NCBI GenBank assembly: GCA_024642445.1 | Contig: JAHEBG010000091.1 | Coordinates: forward strand, 1 to 5,822 | Direction of reading: 5' to 3' | Length of the DNA stretch: 5,822 nucleotides | From: Gammaproteobacteria bacterium | Lineage (GTDB): Bacteria > Pseudomonadota > Gammaproteobacteria > Xanthomonadales > Xanthomonadaceae | Shown: positions 1 through 5,822 of the stretch, in pieces | How the letters are laid out: the number at the start of each line of letters is the position of its first letter | How positions within the stretch are numbered: the stretch's first letter is position 1 | Program-made: the position numbers and the translations under genes | Notes under the pieces: generated by a model | What the model saw: only the letters and a program-made list of their open reading frames with translations | Databases searched by the model: none | What the model was told of the DNA's origin: nothing

Positions 1-1561
1 ATACCTCGGGCATATCCAAGCCTTCACGCAACAGATTGATGCCTACCAGCACATCGAATACCCCCAGCCGCAGATCGCGGATGATTTCCACCCGCTCAAC
101 GGTATCCACATCGGAATGCAGATAGCGTACTTTCACGCCGTGCTCGGCCAGATAATCGGTAAGATTCTCGGCCATGCGTTTGGTTAAAGTGGTAATCAGC
201 ACCCGCTCCGCCAATGCCACACGAAGGGTAATTTCGGACAATACATCATCCACCTGGGTAGCCACTGGCCGTATTTCAATTTGCGGGTCAACCAAGCCTG
301 TGGGCCTCACCACCAATTCCACCACCTGCCCTTCTGAATGTTCCAACTCATACGGGCCGGGCGTTGCCGAAACATACACGCTGCGTGGCGCACGGCGTTC
401 CCATTCTTCAAACTTCAGCGGCCGGTTATCCAAGGCCGATGGCAAGCGGAACCCGAAATTGACCAGAGTTTCCTTACGGGAACGGTCGCCTTTATACATG
501 GCGCCCAACTGAGGCACGGTAACGTGCGACTCATCCACTACCAGAAGCGCATCGGGCGGCAGATAATCGTAAAGACACGGCGGCGGCTCGCCTGGCATGT
601 GCCCGGTAAGGTGCCGCGAATAGTTTTCGATGCCGCTGCAGAAACCCACTTCCAGCATCATTTCAATGTCGAACTGCGTGCGCTGCGCCAGACGCTGCGC
701 TTCCACCAGCTTGTTTTCCTGATAGAAATATTCCAGACGCTCTTTCAGTTCGGTCTTGATGGTCTCGATGGCATCCAATACCGTACGGCGTGTAGCCACA
801 TAGTGCGATTTCGGATACAGCGTGTAGCGCGGCATCCGGCGGCGTACCTCACCGGTCAGTGGATCGAAGGCTGCAATGTTCTCGATTTCACCGTCAAACA
901 GTTCCACGCGGATGGCTTCGTAATCACTTTCGGCCGGATGGATATCGATCACTTCGCCACGCACACGATAATTGGCCCGCTTCAATTCCACATCATTCCG
1001 GGTGTATTGCATTTCGGTCAGCCGGCGGATCAATTCCCGCTGATCGATTTTATCGCCCCGGACCAAGTGCAACACCATGCGGAAGTATTCGTTGGGGTCA
1101 CCCAAGCCGTAAATGGATGATACCGAGGCCACAATGATGGCATCACGGCGCTCCAGAAGTGCCTTGGTCGCGGAAAGCCGCATCTGCTCGATGTGTTCGT
1201 TGATCGAGCTGTCTTTATCAATGAAGGTGTCTGAAGCCGGAATATAGGCTTCTGGCTGGTAATAATCGTAGTAGGAAACAAAATATTCCACTGCATTGTG
1301 CGGGAAAAAACTCTTGAACTCGCCGTACAACTGCGCCGCCAGAGTTTTATTGGGCGCCAGCACCAAGGTAGGCTTCTGAATGGCCTGAATGACATTGGCA
1401 ATGGTGAAGGTTTTTCCTGAGCCGGTCACACCCAGTAGCGTCTGAGAAGCCACGCCGGATTCAAAGCCGGCAATCAGCTTGGCAATGGCTTGCGGTTGAT
1501 CGCCGGCCGGAGAAAACGGCGAAACCAATTGAAAGGGGGTATCCATGGCGTTCTGATTCAT
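1..1561 (-). CDS. uvrB: UvrABC excinuclease subunit B (UvrB), N-terminal 520 codons, cut by left edge
   Basis: UvrB is the DNA-damage-verifying helicase-like subunit of bacterial nucleotide excision repair. It is loaded by UvrA and then recruits the nuclease UvrC. The minus-strand translation is uninterrupted from 1561 to the left edge. It shows the Walker A motif GVTGSGKT (residues 44-51), the beta-hairpin motif [10 protein letters not shown] (97-106) that clamps DNA, the segment [14 protein letters not shown], the Walker B/DEAD-like DESH (343-346), YVSATPG, and [14 protein letters not shown] at the edge. E. coli UvrB has about 673 residues, so roughly 150 C-terminal residues, including the UvrC-binding UVR motif, lie outside. 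The start is ambiguous. ATG at 1561 gives [10 protein letters not shown]; the in-frame ATG at 1546 gives MDTPFQL, which lines up with the E. coli start MSKPFKL. Neither has a clear Shine-Dalgarno. I saw no LexA-type box upstream. Identity is essentially certain; the start is not. Confidence 0.97.
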   Translation of the reverse strand, partial: MNQNAMDTPFQLVSPFSPAGDQPQAIAKLIAGFESGVASQTLLGVTGSGKTFTIANVIQAIQKPTLVLAPNKTLAAQLYGEFKSFFPHNAVEYFVSYYDYYQPEAYIPASDTFIDKDSSINEHIEQMRLSATKALLERRDAIIVASVSSIYGLGDPNEYFRMVLHLVRGDKIDQRELIRRLTEMQYTRNDVELKRANYRVRGEVIDIHPAESDYEAIRVELFDGEIENIAAFDPLTGEVRRRMPRYTLYPKSHYVATRRTVLDAIETIKTELKERLEYFYQENKLVEAQRLAQRTQFDIEMMLEVGFCSGIENYSRHLTGHMPGEPPPCLYDYLPPDALLVVDESHVTVPQLGAMYKGDRSRKETLVNFGFRLPSALDNRPLKFEEWERRAPRSVYVSATPGPYELEHSEGQVVELVVRPTGLVDPQIEIRPVATQVDDVLSEITLRVALAERVLITTLTKRMAENLTDYLAEHGVKVRYLHSDVDTVERVEIIRDLRLGVFDVLVGINLLREGLDMPEV

Positions 1562-1660
1562 GTCAATTCAGAATTTTCGCACACCCGGCACAGGGATACA
1601 CCTACTTCCTGCAATAGGCATCAATAGCAGACTGGCTAAAACCCTAGCAAGGAGTCTGTT
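1562..1660. promoter_or_regulatory. Divergent intergenic region between uvrB and the fimT-like gene
   Basis: This 99-bp gap must hold the 5' signals of both divergent genes. The one clear element is a strong Shine-Dalgarno, AAGGAG at 1649-1654, six bases before the ATG at 1661; it fixes the start of the pseudopilin gene. On the minus strand, TTGATG and a downstream TGTATC 18 bp apart could be a weak sigma70 promoter for uvrB, but the match is poor. I found no convincing -10/-35 pair on the plus strand and no SOS box. Confidence 0.5.
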
Positions 1661-2197
1661 ATGCCCGTTCGCGACCGCGGATTCACCCTGATTGAACTGT
1701 CTGCCGTGATGGCCGTCATTGGCCTAATTGGCATTTTCACCGTGCCTGCCCTGCAATCGGTGCGCTATGCCGCCAATAGCCGGAAAGCGCATACCGAACT
1801 GCTTTCAACGGTATTGACGGCCTCCCATAAGGCTGCGCTGCACGGCGTGCATACCGTAATCTGCCCCAGCGCCGATGGCATCCACTGCCAAAGCGGTTAC
1901 GACTGGAGTACGGGTTGGATTGCCTATATCGACAATAACGGCAGCAGGGAACGGGAACCGGAGGAAAGCCTGATACAACGCCAGGGCGCATTGACCGATA
2001 CCCGCCTTATCAGCACAACTGGCCGAACACGGATTGTATTTCAGGGCAACGGCGGCAATGCCGGCAGCAATGTCACTTTTACCCTATGCGACAGACGCGG
2101 GCCGAGTAAAGCGCAGACACTGGTGCTCAGCAACACCGGTAATTTAAGGCAATCCAGCCCTAGTGCGACTGCAATTACAACCGCATGTCGCTTCTGA
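1661..2197 (+). CDS. GspH/FimT-family minor pseudopilin (FimT-like), 178 aa
   Basis: This is a minor pilin of the GspH/FimT family; such proteins sit in the priming or tip complex of type IV pili or T2SS pseudopili at the inner membrane. Seen: a short basic leader MPVRDRG, then FTLIEL, with cleavage expected between G7 and F8 and Glu at mature position 5. A hydrophobic helix follows at about 14-33. The periplasmic domain has the family pattern: CPSADG..C (C68, C76), W82..GWIAYID (85-91), IVFQGNGG, VTFTLCD (C143), LVLSNTGNLRQ and a final Cys at 176. The four cysteines could make two disulfides, such as C68-C76 and C143-C176. The length is normal for the family. The start is fixed by AAGGAG six bases upstream. 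It stands alone on the plus strand, divergent from uvrB, with tRNA-Asn 64 bp downstream. The GRxR motif linked to DNA binding in Legionella FimT reads GNLR here (160-163), so a DNA-uptake role is doubtful. GspH versus FimT cannot be settled from sequence alone; the neighbouring pil-like genes favour FimT. Confidence 0.93.
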   Translation: MPVRDRGFTLIELSAVMAVIGLIGIFTVPALQSVRYAANSRKAHTELLSTVLTASHKAALHGVHTVICPSADGIHCQSGYDWSTGWIAYIDNNGSREREPEESLIQRQGALTDTRLISTTGRTRIVFQGNGGNAGSNVTFTLCDRRGPSKAQTLVLSNTGNLRQSSPSATAITTACRF

Positions 2198-2222
2198 ATC
2201 GGTGGAAAAACCATGGAAGTTA

Positions 2223-2251
2223 TTGACGTGCGCGCCAATATTGGCGAAAAT
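2223..2251 (+). promoter_or_regulatory. Probable sigma70-type promoter of tRNA-Asn
   Basis: A -35 candidate TTGACG (2223-2228, five of six bases of the consensus) is followed after 17 bp by GAAAAT (2246-2251, four of six bases of TATAAT). Transcription would start at about 2258, only a few bases before the mature tRNA. The match and spacing are seen in the sequence; activity is inferred. A 14-bp palindrome fills most of the spacer. Confidence 0.5.
2233..2246. repeat. Perfect 14-bp palindrome, flanked by a 6-bp inverted repeat
   Basis: CGCCAATATTGGCG is its own reverse complement. It lies between the proposed -35 and -10 of the tRNA gene. A second, outer pair of arms, GACGTG (2225-2230) and CACGTC (2253-2258), surrounds it slightly off centre. 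The symmetry suits a dimeric regulator or DNA-bending protein, but chance is possible and I do not recognise the site. Confidence 0.55.
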
Positions 2252-2261
2252 ACACGTCCTT

Positions 2262-2338
2262 GCCCGAATAGCTCAGCCGGTTAGAGCACTTGACTGTTAA
2301 TCAGGGGGTCGTTGGTTCGAGTCCAACTTCGGGCGCCA
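2262..2338 (+). tRNA. tRNA-Asn (anticodon GUU)
   Basis: It folds as a complete cloverleaf of 77 nt including the encoded CCA. The acceptor stem is GCCCGAA (2262-2268) with TTCGGGC (2328-2334), discriminator G2335 and CCA at 2336-2338. The D stem is GCTC/GAGC. The anticodon stem is CTTGA/TCAGG around loop CTGTTAA, with anticodon GTT at 2296-2298. The variable loop is GGGTC and the T arm is GTTGG-TTCGAGT-CCAAC. It decodes AAC and AAU. It is followed at once by an intrinsic terminator, so it is probably a single-gene transcript from the promoter just upstream. Confidence 0.98.
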
Positions 2339-2345
2339 GATAAAG

Positions 2346-2372
2346 AAAAACCCGCCTTTCGGCGGGTTTTTT
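2346..2372. terminator. Bidirectional rho-independent terminator
   Basis: A perfect 6-bp GC stem, CCCGCC (2351-2356) and GGCGGG (2361-2366), closes a 4-base loop. It is followed by six T on the plus strand and preceded by five A, which gives a T tail on the minus strand too. It can end the tRNA-Asn transcript (plus) and the pilin operon transcript (minus), whose stop codon is 24 bases away. This is a standard arrangement between convergent units. Confidence 0.92.
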
Positions 2373-2380
2373 GTTTCATT

Positions 2381-2402
2381 CCAATAACTTTTCAGTTATT
2401 GG
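2381..2402. repeat. 8-bp inverted repeat spanning the stop codon of the PilV-like gene
   Basis: CCAATAAC (2381-2388) and GTTATTGG (2395-2402) are perfect inverted arms around a 6-base loop. The right arm contains the minus-strand TAA stop (2398-2396) and the last coding bases of the 777-residue gene. In RNA this would be an AU-rich hairpin just 5' of the terminator on the minus-strand transcript. There is no T tract of its own, so it is not an independent terminator. It may help protect the mRNA 3' end or be chance. Confidence 0.6.
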
Positions 2403-4729
2403 CAAGCCGCACTGGATATCGAATAGGTAATCTTATTGCCATTACTGCTGCACGGAGATTTGCTGCAGGTGTATGTACAGGTATCGGCAGTTTTGGTTTC
2501 TCCCTGATAGGTCATGCCGATAGCGATGGCAGCGCCATTGGAAATCAGCGGGAAGGTGATGGTCGTTGATTCATTGACCGCACCATCGCTAGGCGAAGCC
2601 GCCCCAATAATACCCAGTAAATTAACCGAACTCACCGAATAGTTTTTGCAGTAGGTAACCGCATAGGCTTCATTGTTCGCCGGCGTATAGCTCACCGCAG
2701 CCTCAGGGCCGGTACAGGAAATGGTAGCGGTACTGGTCCGGCTCTTGTCTTCGTAATTGTATTTGCCAACGGTCAGTTTCACGCCAACACCAATACTTGA
2801 GGTTGTGCAGGTATAGGGATTCGGACGCGAGGCGCCGGTGGTGGCAAAATTGCATACCGCAGATGGCGCAGCTGAAAGTGTCGGATACGATGCAGTACTG
2901 GCACCAAAGGTATAACCGGAGAATATAGCCGTATAGACACCACCGTTGGTGGGCGATGAGCCTTGAATGGCAAACGCTTGCGAATCCTGCAGTGCCACTT
3001 CATCGGGGTCAATCGCGTTGGAAAGCACCGCTACACCGGAATTGGAGGAATACATGTCGGAATAGGCCGTTTGCGTGGTGCCATTGGTGGGATTGCTGCC
3101 CGGCGCTACTTTGCCGCGCACCGGATCATCCTGTGAAATGGATTGTGAGAAATCGGCATTGGTAACCACCAACTGTTGGCCGGAAAGCGGCGACCAATTG
3201 CTCAGCTCGGATAGATTGATCGAGGTAAACGGCACGTACGGCAACACACAACTCTGCAAGGTGCTGTTCACCGAGCAATTGGCTTTGACTTCGGAGATTT
3301 TATCTACCGCTTCGGGCTCAAGATAATCAATGAATAAGCCACGGCTATGCAGCCATTTAAAGTCGTTGGAGCGGTTGATGTTGATTGATACGGGCAAATT
3401 AATGCTACGGGCAGTCTCCAGTACACTGAGTGCAGAACTGGACAGTAACGTGTTGTACAGACCACTGGAGCCCTGATTCACCACACGCTGCCCTAAATAA
3501 TCCAGCACGATATTCTGGTAATTGGTAGTAGCGGCCGCAGTTGGCGAATACGCCAAAGTAGAGCCGTCATTTTTGGTTTCCAGAAGATTGAAATAATCGT
3601 TGTTGAGATCGGCCGCCACGCGGAATATACCGTCGACACGAATCAATCGGCACGATTCCAAATAATCGTCATTGGCACCAGCGGCAACCAGTGCACCATT
3701 CACAATCTTGTAATGGTCATGGGTAGTGCGTCGAGGATCGAATTTCGCCGTTGTGGTGCCTACCGGGTCGTGATGATCACGGCAGCAGGATGTGCAGTAC
3801 TGGCTTTGCGGCGGCGCATTGTTGGGAATGGTGGCAGCACCGGCTATGGGTGTATAGCTGGCCACTTGCGGCACCGAGTAACGAAAGCCGTTCCAATAGC
3901 TAGGGCGGTAAGCAGTATCGGTAGTCACAGCATTGCCTTTGTTGCAAGTACAGCCAATAACCGTTGTTTCCACACGCGATTGTGCCCGCGCGGTACCGTT
4001 ATTCAAACCGGCGTACGTCAAAATATCGAAACGGGTTTCCACCACGCGCTGATTGTTGTTATTGCCGGCAATTTCGGGTTTCGGGTTGGTCGCAGCGGTA
4101 TCGGTACCGTTACCAACGGCAATGGGAATAACACCCGGCGTACTGCTTGGGTCAAAAATCAGAATACGCGGATAGCGCTGTTGCGTTGATGAGGTGTTGT
4201 TGAGAACTACTTTCGAGCCATCTTGGGGCGAAACCGCCCCGATGGCATCTTCAATTCCAATTGCCTGGGTTGCACCGTTGCTGTCGGTCCAGTTCACCGT
4301 AACCGCCACACGTTTGTATTCATTATTAGACACAAAGGTATTGGGCGCAGTGCCCGCAGGCGTAGCACCCGTAAGTGGGGTAACGCTAACAAAAGTATTG
4401 GTATTGGGCTGATAAGCGAATCGAGTAATGGTCCAGGTTCGCGTAAAATTAACACCGCTTAAGTTGCCCGAAGCATCGTTCACCGTATCAGTACCGGTGG
4501 TCAGTGCCTGATACCCGGTAAGATCTTGGAATGCGCGCAGATCTTCAACCTTATCTTTGGCCAATTGCAGGGCAACGGTTTGCGATTTGGTTTCGGACGA
4601 TGCACGGATGATGCTGGTCTGCAGTGCCGCCAGTGCCAGCAGCCCAAAGCCCAGGACCACAACGGAAATCATGACTTCAATCATGCTGAAGCCGCGTTGT
4701 TTAGGAAGGAATTTCACAGTAGTCATCAT
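2396..4729 (-). CDS. Giant PilV-like minor pilin with a long Cys-rich C-terminal extension, 777 aa
   Basis: This is a secreted class III prepilin of type IV pilus PilV type. The leader is 13 residues, ending KQRG, with cleavage expected between G13 and F14. Glu18 is at mature +5, and the hydrophobic helix runs about 14-37. Residues up to about 165 resemble an entire ordinary PilV: VALQLAKDKVEDLRA near 51-65 and YKRVAVTVNWTDSNG near 138-152. PilV proteins are usually under 200 residues; here about 600 more follow. The extension has 16 cysteines in three groups: a cluster at C260, C262, C312, C315, C316 and C360 with H319, H320, H337 and H339; a pair at C485 and C494; and eight between 626 and 776. 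It is rich in Ser, Thr, Asn and Gly, as surface-exposed pilus proteins often are. The start has two adjacent ATGs (4729 and 4726); GAGGA at 4738-4734 lies four or seven bases upstream and overlaps the stop of the upstream gene, which suggests translational coupling. The gene ends at the shared terminator. The prepilin call is firm; the role of the extension (tip adhesin or structural cap) is inference. Confidence 0.88.
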   Translation of the reverse strand: MMTTVKFLPKQRGFSMIEVMISVVVLGFGLLALAALQTSIIRASSETKSQTVALQLAKDKVEDLRAFQDLTGYQALTTGTDTVNDASGNLSGVNFTRTWTITRFAYQPNTNTFVSVTPLTGATPAGTAPNTFVSNNEYKRVAVTVNWTDSNGATQAIGIEDAIGAVSPQDGSKVVLNNTSSTQQRYPRILIFDPSSTPGVIPIAVGNGTDTAATNPKPEIAGNNNNQRVVETRFDILTYAGLNNGTARAQSRVETTVIGCTCNKGNAVTTDTAYRPSYWNGFRYSVPQVASYTPIAGAATIPNNAPPQSQYCTSCCRDHHDPVGTTTAKFDPRRTTHDHYKIVNGALVAAGANDDYLESCRLIRVDGIFRVAADLNNDYFNLLETKNDGSTLAYSPTAAATTNYQNIVLDYLGQRVVNQGSSGLYNTLLSSSALSVLETARSINLPVSININRSNDFKWLHSRGLFIDYLEPEAVDKISEVKANCSVNSTLQSCVLPYVPFTSINLSELSNWSPLSGQQLVVTNADFSQSISQDDPVRGKVAPGSNPTNGTTQTAYSDMYSSNSGVAVLSNAIDPDEVALQDSQAFAIQGSSPTNGGVYTAIFSGYTFGASTASYPTLSAAPSAVCNFATTGASRPNPYTCTTSSIGVGVKLTVGKYNYEDKSRTSTATISCTGPEAAVSYTPANNEAYAVTYCKNYSVSSVNLLGIIGAASPSDGAVNESTTITFPLISNGAAIAIGMTYQGETKTADTCTYTCSKSPCSSNGNKITYSISSAACQ

Positions 4730-4733
4730 TCAG

Positions 4734-4738
4734 TCCTC
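4734..4738 (-). promoter_or_regulatory. Ribosome binding site of the PilV-like gene, overlapping the upstream stop codon
   Basis: Read on the minus strand, TGAGGA combines the TGA stop of the PilX-like gene with a GAGGA Shine-Dalgarno. The spacing is four bases to the ATG at 4729 and seven to the ATG at 4726. The better spacing favours the second Met, which would shorten the leader by one residue without changing the mature protein. The overlap suggests that ribosomes finishing the upstream gene re-initiate here. Confidence 0.7.
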
Positions 4739-5822
4739 AGAATCCTTCGGTAGCATCAAGCCAGCTGCCGGGTACACGGGCAAACTTGGCATTGCTGGGA
4801 AGCGTGTTCGGGTCGGTGCTAACCCCGGTATTGTCGTAAACGATATCAATGGTACCGGCGATATCGATATCGCCCTCTACCACTAACGAGCCAAAAATCT
4901 TGGAGTTACCCACGCCCTTGAACTCGGTATTCTGGTTGTTGCTGCGAATAAACAACAAGCCATAAAAAATGGTGTTGTTGAACTTCGCCGGCCCTTCCAT
5001 CACCACGATTGCCGGGGAATTCGGGCTGCCTACTTGGCCTGGAAGATCGCAATTCGTTTCTGATACGTAATAAATACCTGACGCAGCGGCGCCCAACGCA
5101 TTTAAACCGGCACAGGACAGCGAAGTAGCACCCAAGGTATTGGTTAAATGGAACACAGCGCAGTTCTCGGTGCCTGTTGGGCCGCAGTTGGTATTGGTGG
5201 CCGTTGCGCCCTCGCTGACAACATCACTGGCGTTAAAGATAAATTCAAACAGCGAATCGTCGCTGGTGGCATCCGGGCCCACGGTATCGCTCAAATTGAC
5301 CCCGTTGCAATCTAAGCCCGGAAAGTAGGCGATATCCGGCAGACCGCCCTGATTGCTGTCGCGGTCCAGCACATCGATGCCTTCACGTTTGGTGGCATTG
5401 GAATGGCCGGAAAGGAAATTGTTTTCCGAAGCAGTAATAGCCGGGCAACCGCAAGCATTGTTTACCGTAGCGCAGGTGGTTTTCAATTGTGAGGCCGGTG
5501 TGTTCTTAAGGTATTCGCCCACTTGACAGGTGGATACGCTGCCTACACCTCCGGCCGCAGGGCAGGCACCAGCACTGTTGCCGTCAATGCCGACATCGTT
5601 CGGCGACCAAATAGAGCCCGGTACACCGTAACCGCCGGCATTGGGGTTGGTCACTACTTGTGCATTACCCAGGCCTTTCACGAAACCGGAGCCGATAATC
5701 GGCACGGCAGCCGTAGGATTACCGTCGGCATAACTGGCCCAGGTTTCCTTGATGATGGATTGGGAGTTTTCGTTGGTCAGTGTGGCGTGTGAAATGAAGG
5801 TAATGGCGATGCGATTGCCGCC
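4737..5822 (-). CDS. PilX-like type IV pilus assembly protein, C-terminal 361 codons, cut by right edge
   Basis: The reading frame is open from the right edge (first codon 5822-5820) to TGA at 4739-4737. An internal GTG at 5705 is not a credible start, because 39 in-frame codons with protein-like content precede it. The N-terminal prepilin segment lies outside the window. The visible part resembles long PilX-like proteins of gammaproteobacterial minor-pilin operons: GNRIAITFIS, WSPNDV (fragment residues 72-77), TCQVGEYL (98-105), CGCP (124-127), GIDVLD (148-153), DDSLFEFIFN (188-197). A C-terminal stretch from about 270 has short repeated beta segments (FYGLLFI, IFGSLVVEGDIDIAG, then IVYD), typical of a right-handed beta-helix-like end, and it closes with VPGSWLD. 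Ten cysteines are visible. It is seven bases upstream of the PilV-like gene on the same strand, so the two are probably cotranscribed and may act in one pilus tip or priming complex. The PilX assignment rests on remembered family patterns; its full length and start are unknown. Confidence 0.8.
   Translation of the reverse strand, partial: GGNRIAITFISHATLTNENSQSIIKETWASYADGNPTAAVPIIGSGFVKGLGNAQVVTNPNAGGYGVPGSIWSPNDVGIDGNSAGACPAAGGVGSVSTCQVGEYLKNTPASQLKTTCATVNNACGCPAITASENNFLSGHSNATKREGIDVLDRDSNQGGLPDIAYFPGLDCNGVNLSDTVGPDATSDDSLFEFIFNASDVVSEGATATNTNCGPTGTENCAVFHLTNTLGATSLSCAGLNALGAAASGIYYVSETNCDLPGQVGSPNSPAIVVMEGPAKFNNTIFYGLLFIRSNNQNTEFKGVGNSKIFGSLVVEGDIDIAGTIDIVYDNTGVSTDPNTLPSNAKFARVPGSWLDATEGF

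Noticed and set aside
338..1120. 260-codon plus-strand open frame opposite uvrB
   Set aside because: It is antisense to a fully conserved UvrB coding region, its translation shows no family features, and it has no good ribosome binding site. It is a shadow frame.
1631..1646. CTG-N10-TAG as a LexA box between uvrB and the fimT-like gene
   Set aside because: It lacks the CTGT...ACAG core of the E. coli type; only the first half-site partly fits.
2213..2284. Small open frame of 23 codons between the fimT-like gene and the tRNA
   Set aside because: It runs through the tRNA promoter and ends inside the tRNA D loop, so it is accidental.
2312..2338. tRNA-Asn 3' end as an attachment site for an integrated element
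   Set aside because: No integrase gene and no second copy of the tRNA 3' sequence is visible in the window.
3480..3680. Repeated AAATAATC/AGATAATC words as short direct repeats
   Set aside because: They are irregularly spaced, also appear in uvrB, and reflect recurrent Asp-Tyr codons on the minus strand rather than a repeat array.
3770..3796. CTSCCRDHH as a c-type haem site
   Set aside because: The haem motif is CxxCH; here a second Cys follows the CxxC and the histidines come four and five residues after the second motif cysteine (C315), so the spacing is wrong.
3713..4189. 158-codon plus-strand open frame opposite the PilV-like gene
   Set aside because: Antisense to a continuous 777-codon frame with a clear prepilin start. 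No recognisable domains or Shine-Dalgarno.
5703..5705. GTG as start of a 322-residue protein
   Set aside because: The frame stays open upstream to the window edge with protein-like sequence (GNRIAITFIS and onward), and there is no ribosome binding site. The gene is truncated by the window rather than starting here.

Overview
The window looks like a gammaproteobacterial chromosome segment of moderate GC (about half, judged by eye). The UvrB fragment reads like gammaproteobacterial UvrB, with phrasing close to the Xanthomonadales type. The other genes belong to the type IV pilus (T4P) minor pseudopilin families of Gammaproteobacteria. I cannot place it to genus.

Layout from left to right. (1) Positions 1-1561, minus strand: the first 520 codons of uvrB, the nucleotide excision repair helicase subunit, cut by the left edge. 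(2) A 99-bp divergent intergenic gap. (3) 1661-2197, plus strand: a complete GspH/FimT-family minor pseudopilin of 178 residues with a textbook prepilin cleavage site. (4) 2223-2338, plus strand: a tRNA-Asn(GUU) gene with encoded CCA and a plausible sigma70-type promoter whose spacer holds a perfect 14-bp palindrome. (5) 2346-2402: a bidirectional intrinsic terminator, then a second 8-bp inverted repeat that overlaps the stop codon of the next gene. (6) 2396-4729, minus strand: a 777-residue PilV-like protein. It has a class III prepilin N-terminus and a pilin-sized first module, followed by a very long Cys-rich extension. (7) 4737-5822, minus strand: the C-terminal 361 codons of a PilX-like pilus protein, open at the right edge and only 7 nt upstream of the PilV-like gene.

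The PilX-like and PilV-like genes form the tail of a minus-strand operon entering from the right. They are probably translationally coupled and end at the shared terminator. The FimT-like gene and tRNA-Asn converge on them from the left. All three pilin-family proteins carry several cysteines and are expected to be matured by prepilin peptidase (PilD) and oxidised in the periplasm. They probably contribute to a T4P priming or tip complex, or to a related pseudopilus.

The most unusual item is the giant PilV-like protein. It has 16 cysteines, including a tight Cys/His/Asp cluster (a CxC, a CxxCC followed by RDHHD, an HDH and one more Cys within about 100 residues) that could be a metal site or a disulfide knot. 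I would look first at it as a modular tip pilin. There is no CRISPR array, transposase, integrase or rRNA, and there is no gene-free stretch longer than 300 bases.
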